Source: Dokdonella_A ginsengisoli (GTDB lineage: Bacteria > Pseudomonadota > Gammaproteobacteria > Xanthomonadales > Rhodanobacteraceae). Taken from it: a DNA stretch of 64,000 bases. The translations under genes were made by a program, and so were the position numbers. Where the stretch lies: positions 408,712-472,711 of the forward strand of contig NZ_JBHSHD010000003.1 of assembly GCF_042652785.1 (NCBI RefSeq), given 5' to 3'. The notes under the pieces are model-generated. The model was not told the DNA's origin. It searched no databases and saw nothing but the letters and a program-made list of their open reading frames with translations. Position 1 is the first letter of the stretch. Each line of letters begins with the position of its first letter. Of the stretch, positions 59,709 through 64,000 are shown piece after piece.

Positions 59709-62552
59709 ATGGAAAAGAGTTTCGAGCCCAGCCAGATCGAATCCAAGTGGTACGCCGCCTGGGAAGCCGCCGGCGACTTCCGCCCGAGCGGCGACGGTGC
59801 GCCGTACTGCATCCTGCTGCCGCCGCCGAACGTCACCGGCACCCTGCACATGGGCCATGCGTTCCAGCAGACGATCATGGACGCGCTCACGCGCTACCAC
59901 CGCATGCGCGGCTTCCGCACGCTGTGGCAGGGCGGCACCGACCACGCCGGCATCGCCACGCAGAAGATCGTCGAGAACCAGCTCGCCGCGGAAGGCAAGT
60001 CGCGCCACGATTTCGGCCGCGCCGCGTTCGTCGAGCGCGTGTGGGACTGGAAGCAGGAATCGGGCTCGACCATCACGCGCCAGATGCGCCGCCTCGGCGC
60101 CTCGGTCGACTGGTCGCGCGAGCGCTTCACGATGGACCCCGGCCTGTCGGCGGCGGTCAAGCGCGTGTTCGTGCAGTGGTATCGCGACGGCCTGCTCTAC
60201 CGCGGCCGCCGCCTGGTGAACTGGGACCCGGTGCTGATGACGGCCGTGTCCGACCTGGAAGTGGACAACCAGGAGAAGGAAGGCTCGCTGTGGTCGATCC
60301 GCTACCCCGCCGCCGACGGCGGCGAGGGGCTGGTCGTCGCCACCACGCGCCCGGAGACGATGCTCGGCGACGTCGCCGTGGCGGTGCATCCGGAGGACGA
60401 GCGCTACCAGGCGCTGATCGGCAAGACGCTGAAGCTGCCGCTGAGCGGTCGCGAGATCCCGGTGATCGCCGATGACTACGTCGAGCGCGAGTTCGGCACC
60501 GGCGCGGTCAAGATCACGCCGGCACACGACTTCAACGACTGGCAGATCGGCGCGCGGCACAAGCTCGCGCCGATCACGATCCTCACGCTCGACGCGAAGA
60601 TCAATGACGAAGCGCCGGCGAAGTACCGCGGCCTCGACCGCTTCGCCGCGCGCAAGGCGGTGCTCGCCGACCTCGAAGCCGAAGGCCTGCTGGTCGAGAC
60701 CAGGAAGCACAAGCTGCAGGTGCCGGTCAGCCAGCGCACCGACGCGGTGATCGAGCCGATGCTGACCGACCAGTGGTTCCTCGACCTCACCAGCGACACG
60801 CGCGTCGACGGCAAGCCCGGCCCGGGCGGCCGCAAGGCGATCACCGAGCCCGCGCTCGCCGCCGTGCAGGGCGGTGCGATCAAGTTCGTGCCGGAAAACT
60901 GGGCGACGACCTACAACCAGTGGCTGGAGAACATCCAGGACTGGTGCGTCAGCCGCCAGTTGTGGTGGGGCCACCAGATCCCGGCCTGGTACGACGAGGC
61001 CGGCAACATCTTCGTCGGCGAGGACGAGGCCGACGCGCTGGCGCACGCGGACGTCGCGCCGGTCGGCGCGCTGAAGCAGGACGAGGACGTGCTCGACACC
61101 TGGTTCTCCTCCGCGCTGTGGCCGTTCTCGACGCTGGGCTGGCCGTCCGAGGCGCCGGTGCGCGACGAGCGCGGCGACGTCGTCGCCGACTGGCCGCAGG
61201 ACCAGGCCTTCCTGCCGAGCGCGGTGCTGGTCACCGGCTTCGACATCATCTTCTTCTGGGTCGCGCGCATGGTGATGGCGACGCAGTATTTCACCGGCCG
61301 GGTGCCGTTCCGCGAGGTCTACATCAACGCCATCGTGCGCGATGCCGAAGGCCAGAAGATGTCCAAGTCCAAGGGCAACACCCTCGACCCGCTCGACCTG
61401 ATCGACGGCATCGACCTCGAAGCACTGGTCAAGAAGTCGACCGCCTCGCTGCTGATCCCGCAGGTGCGCGAGAAGGTCGAAAAGCGCGTGCGCAAGGACT
61501 ACCCCGACGGCATCGCCGCAGTCGGCACCGACGCGCTGCGCTTCACCTTCGCCGCACTCGCCACCTACGGCCGCACGATCAACTTCGATCTCAAGCGCGC
61601 CGAGGGCTACAAGGCGTTCTGCAACAAGCTGTGGAACGCGGCGCGCTTCGTGCTGATGAACTGCGAGACGGCCCCGGCCACGGCGGAAGGAAGCGCCCTC
61701 GCGCCGAGGACCGCGGCGGAGAAATGGATCGTCGCGCGCCTGCGCGCCACGCTCGCCGAGGTGGAGGCGCAGATGAAGCTCTATCGCTTCGACCTCGTCG
61801 CGCAGGCGCTGTACGAATTCGTCTGGAACGAATACTGCGACTGGTTCGTCGAGCTGGCCAAGCCGGCGCTCGGCGGCGAGGACAAGGCCGCGGCGGAGTC
61901 GACGCGACACACGCTGCTGTACGTGCTCGAAGCCGCGCTGCGCGCGCTGCATCCGATCACGCCGTTCATCACCGAGGAAATCTACCAAGCCGTCGCGCCG
62001 CTGCTCGGCCTCACGCAAGCCAGCATCACCCAGCGCAGCTATCCCCGCGCCGAGGACCTGCCGGCCGACGACGCCGCAGCCAGCGCCGACATCGAATGGC
62101 TGCGCGCCGTGCTGACGCAGATCCGCCGCATCCGCAGCGAAATGAACATCGCGCCGGGCAAGGCGATTCCGTTGCTGTACGCCAACGGCAGCGCGGGCGA
62201 TCGCGAGCGCGCCGACCGGTTCGCCGCGCAACTGGCGTTCCTCGCGCGCACCGAGTCGCAGCGCTGGCTCGACGCCGGCGAGGCGGAGCCCGCCGCCGCG
62301 GCGGCGGTCGTCGGCGAGATGAAGCTGCTGATCCCGCTCGCCGGCCTGATCGACCTCGGCGCGGAACGCGCGCGCCTGGAAAAGGAGATCAAGCGGCTCG
62401 ACGGCGAGATGACGAAGTCGAACGCCAAGCTCGCCAACTTCGGCCCGAAGACGCCGCCCAACGTCGTCGAGCAGGAAAAGCAGCGCGTCGCCGAGTTCGC
62501 CAACACGCTGGCCGCCTTGCAGGAGCAGTCCGCCAAGCTCGGCGCATTGTAG
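59709..62552 (+). CDS. valS: Valyl-tRNA synthetase
   Basis: Class I synthetase that charges tRNA-Val. The 947-residue length is normal. It has the HIGH motif as HMGH at 47-50 in PPNVTGTLHMGH, an editing domain (about 190-350, TTRPETMLGDVAVAVHP), the KMSKS motif in QKMSKSKGN near 549, the WFSSALWPFSTLGWP phrase, an anticodon-binding domain (about 630-780) and a C-terminal coiled-coil arm (RLEKEIKRLDGEMTKSNAKL). In Pseudomonas holC and valS are neighbours; here they are separated by three opposite-strand genes. Confidence 0.98.
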   Translation: MEKSFEPSQIESKWYAAWEAAGDFRPSGDGAPYCILLPPPNVTGTLHMGHAFQQTIMDALTRYHRMRGFRTLWQGGTDHAGIATQKIVENQLAAEGKSRHDFGRAAFVERVWDWKQESGSTITRQMRRLGASVDWSRERFTMDPGLSAAVKRVFVQWYRDGLLYRGRRLVNWDPVLMTAVSDLEVDNQEKEGSLWSIRYPAADGGEGLVVATTRPETMLGDVAVAVHPEDERYQALIGKTLKLPLSGREIPVIADDYVEREFGTGAVKITPAHDFNDWQIGARHKLAPITILTLDAKINDEAPAKYRGLDRFAARKAVLADLEAEGLLVETRKHKLQVPVSQRTDAVIEPMLTDQWFLDLTSDTRVDGKPGPGGRKAITEPALAAVQGGAIKFVPENWATTYNQWLENIQDWCVSRQLWWGHQIPAWYDEAGNIFVGEDEADALAHADVAPVGALKQDEDVLDTWFSSALWPFSTLGWPSEAPVRDERGDVVADWPQDQAFLPSAVLVTGFDIIFFWVARMVMATQYFTGRVPFREVYINAIVRDAEGQKMSKSKGNTLDPLDLIDGIDLEALVKKSTASLLIPQVREKVEKRVRKDYPDGIAAVGTDALRFTFAALATYGRTINFDLKRAEGYKAFCNKLWNAARFVLMNCETAPATAEGSALAPRTAAEKWIVARLRATLAEVEAQMKLYRFDLVAQALYEFVWNEYCDWFVELAKPALGGEDKAAAESTRHTLLYVLEAALRALHPITPFITEEIYQAVAPLLGLTQASITQRSYPRAEDLPADDAAASADIEWLRAVLTQIRRIRSEMNIAPGKAIPLLYANGSAGDRERADRFAAQLAFLARTESQRWLDAGEAEPAAAAAVVGEMKLLIPLAGLIDLGAERARLEKEIKRLDGEMTKSNAKLANFGPKTPPNVVEQEKQRVAEFANTLAALQEQSAKLGAL

Positions 62553-62599
62553 AGTCCCGTGCGCCGGCCGGGCCGCCGGCGCCGTTGGAGGAGGTCGCC

Positions 62600-63166
62600 G
62601 TGACGCTCGCCACCCTGGTCAACATCGGCAGCCTGATCAGCAGCGTCGCGGTGCTGATCTCGCTGGTGTACCTGAACCGGCAGATCCGCCAGGGCGCGCT
62701 GAACCAGCGCTCGAAGATGGATCGCGGGCGTTCGCAGCAGGTTGGCGAATGGCTGCAGTACGTGGCGCAGCCGGACGTCGCGGCGCTGCTGCTGCGCGGC
62801 CACGCCGGCGACCCGACCCTGACCTCGCTCGAATGCCACCGCTACCTGTGGAGCGTGTATCCGCTGATCCTGCATTTCGAGGACAGCTACTACCAGCACC
62901 GCGACGGCATGATCAGCGACGCGCAGTACGCCTCGGTGATCGGCCATCTGAAATCGCGCTGCCCCTCGCCGGGCTTCCGCGCCTTGTGGCAGCACGTGCG
63001 CCCGCGCTTTCCGGCCGACTTCGCCGGCTTCGTCGACGGCCTCATGCGCGACACGCCCGTCTCGATCGACGAGGACGCGCAATGGACCGCGAAATGGCGC
63101 GAGCGCGCGGCGGCCGAAGCGGCGTCGGCGGCGCCGAAGCCGGCCGACGCGACGCCCGCGGACTGA
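62600..63166 (+). CDS. Membrane-anchored protein, function unknown
   Basis: A 188-residue product from a GTG at 62600 preceded by GGAGGAGG. It has one N-terminal membrane helix (LVNIGSLISSVAVLISLVYLN) and a cytoplasmic helical domain rich in Trp, Tyr and His (YQHRDGMISDAQYASVIGHLKSR is split around 100). The tail is Ala/Pro/Lys-rich. Proteins with this layout are common and unnamed. It lies 47 bases after valS and may be cotranscribed. Confidence 0.82.
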   Translation: MTLATLVNIGSLISSVAVLISLVYLNRQIRQGALNQRSKMDRGRSQQVGEWLQYVAQPDVAALLLRGHAGDPTLTSLECHRYLWSVYPLILHFEDSYYQHRDGMISDAQYASVIGHLKSRCPSPGFRALWQHVRPRFPADFAGFVDGLMRDTPVSIDEDAQWTAKWRERAAAEAASAAPKPADATPAD

Positions 63167-63173
63167 GCCATTG

Positions 63174-63191
63174 GCGGCGCGGATGCGCCGC
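63174..63191. terminator. Small hairpin between convergent genes
   Basis: A 7-bp stem (63174-63180 with 63185-63191, loop ggat) just after the stop at 63166 and before the rimI stop. No T-run; weak candidate. Confidence 0.3.
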
Positions 63192-63199
63192 GCCCGCGC

Positions 63200-63676
63200 T
63201 CACTCCGCGCCGAGCAGCTCCATCGCCATGACCAGCGCGTCCTCGCGTCCCTTCTTTGCCGGGTAGTAGTTCGGCCGCCGGCCGAATTCGTTGAAGCCCA
63301 TCGACTCGTACAACGCGATCGCGTTCGGATTCGACGGCCGCACCTCGAGGAACACGCGCTCGCTGCGCTGCCAGCGCGCCAGCTCGATCAGGCGGCCGAC
63401 GACGCGGCGGCCATGGCCCTTGCCCTGCTCCTCCGGCGCGACGCACACGTTGAGGATGTGCGCCTCGTTGGCGCCGGTGGAGAGCACGCCGTAGCCGACG
63501 ATCCCGCCGTCGCGCACGAGCACGATGCACTCGTAGCCGGCACGCAGGCAGTCGGCGAAGATCGTGCGGCTCCACGGAAACGCGTAGGCGCTGGCCTCGA
63601 TCGCCGCGACGCGGTCGACGTCCTCGGCGCGCATGCGGCGGAACTCGGCCGCGGACTGTTTCGGGATCGCGACCAC
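63200..63676 (-). CDS. rimI: Ribosomal protein S18 alanine N-acetyltransferase
   Basis: GNAT-fold enzyme that acetylates the N-terminal Ala of S18. The 158-residue product from a GTG at 63676 has MRAEDVDRVAAIEASAYAFPWSRTIFADCLRAGY, the acetyl-CoA loop VAPEEQGKGHGRRVVGRL near 80-97, and the C-terminal VRPSNPNAIALYESMGFNEFGRRPNYY phrase. It ends seven bases into the gap after the holD-like gene upstream, the order seen as holD-rimI in E. coli. Confidence 0.93.
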   Translation of the reverse strand: MVAIPKQSAAEFRRMRAEDVDRVAAIEASAYAFPWSRTIFADCLRAGYECIVLVRDGGIVGYGVLSTGANEAHILNVCVAPEEQGKGHGRRVVGRLIELARWQRSERVFLEVRPSNPNAIALYESMGFNEFGRRPNYYPAKKGREDALVMAMELLGAE

Positions 63677-63683
63677 CGCCGGT

Positions 63684-64000
63684 TCACCTCAGCGCCCGCA
63701 CCAGGCGGCGCAGCTCGCTCCACAGCGCACGCTTGGCCTGCGCGTCGCCGGCCAGGGCGACGGCCTCTCCGGTGACCACCCAGCCGACTTCGCGCTGGCG
63801 CTGCGCCGGCAGGCGCGCGCCGAGCGAGCGCACCTGCGCCTCGCCGAACAGCACGAAGGCGCGCGCCTCCTGCAGCGCGGCCTCGTCCGGCGCCTCGCAG
63901 GCGGTGCAGTCCAGGCGCGCGAAGCGCAGCGCGCGCGCGACGTCGGCGAGCAGCCCGGCCGGCTTCGGCGGCGCCGCCGGCGCGACCAGCACGACGCCGC
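63684..64000 (-). CDS. DNA polymerase III psi subunit-like protein (partial, N-terminus beyond window)
   Basis: The last 104 codons of a gene that runs off the right end of the window. The visible part begins GVVLVAPAAPPKPAGLLADVARAL, which parallels the HolD strand-and-helix (VMVANDLPALTDPLVSDVLRAL in E. coli, split here for length), and ends AKRALWSELRRLVRAL, like the A-A-L-W-Q-Q-I end of HolD. Two cysteines (LDCTACEAP) are not typical. The holD-rimI order supports the call. The N-terminal peptide that binds the clamp loader is not in view, so this is a moderate call. Confidence 0.6.
   Translation of the reverse strand, partial: GVVLVAPAAPPKPAGLLADVARALRFARLDCTACEAPDEAALQEARAFVLFGEAQVRSLGARLPAQRQREVGWVVTGEAVALAGDAQAKRALWSELRRLVRALR

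Overview
The window is a GC-rich chromosomal segment (roughly two thirds G+C by eye) from a gammaproteobacterium of the Xanthomonadales/Lysobacterales. Three things point there. The type II secretion operon runs E-F-G-H-I-J-K-L-M-N-D, the order known for the Xanthomonas xps cluster. The type IV pilus chemosensory operon runs pilG-pilI-pilJ-chpA-chpB-chpC and lies divergent from gshB-tonB, as in Xanthomonas and Xylella. The N-terminal codons of gspH contain the GGGAATCGGGAATGGGG-type repeat often seen in xanthomonad genomes. A Rhodanobacteraceae- or Dokdonella-like genus is plausible, but the sequence alone does not fix it. I see no tRNA, rRNA, CRISPR array, insertion sequence or prophage.

Layout. 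1-2375: the 3' end of a polysaccharide ABC exporter (ATPase partial, permease complete) and a periplasmic parvulin-type prolyl isomerase. 2485-7869: four exported proteins of unknown function (Ig-like, 489-aa secreted, small lipoprotein, 512-aa repeat protein), each near a promoter-like or terminator-like signal. 7990-19582: the complete eleven-gene type II secretion operon, read leftward with mostly 1-11 nt overlaps. 19690-24239: purL followed by a membrane protein. 24415-25931: two tandem DsbC-type disulfide isomerases. 25932-26500: a gene-free stretch with palindromic repeats. 26501-27950: xerD and a divergent RDD membrane protein. 27968-39452: the Pil-Chp operon. 39813-41629: gshB-tonB. 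41718-43991: a secreted RCC1-like protein. 44307-46277: yqgE-ruvX-pyrB. 46392-52527: an unknown lipoprotein, pilU, a membrane glycosyltransferase-like protein and a secreted protein. 52670-57411: lptG-lptF diverging from pepA, then a membrane protein and holC. 57415-64000: upp, an ankyrin protein, a VOC protein, valS, a membrane-anchored protein, rimI and a partial holD-like gene.

How it fits together. Much of the window serves the cell envelope: type II secretion, twitching motility control (Pil-Chp, PilU), LPS transport to the outer membrane (LptFG), TonB energy coupling, periplasmic folding (PPIase, two DsbC) and several probable exported substrates, two of them cysteine-rich or repeat-built. 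The rest is housekeeping: purine and pyrimidine synthesis and salvage, glutathione, valyl-tRNA, replication accessory subunits and chromosome dimer resolution.

No clearly new multi-gene system is present. The most notable points are a gspH prepilin leader made of repeat DNA, a family of double-stem palindromes, an AT-rich repeat protein beside gspD, the DsbC pair and the 14-repeat exported RCC1-like protein.
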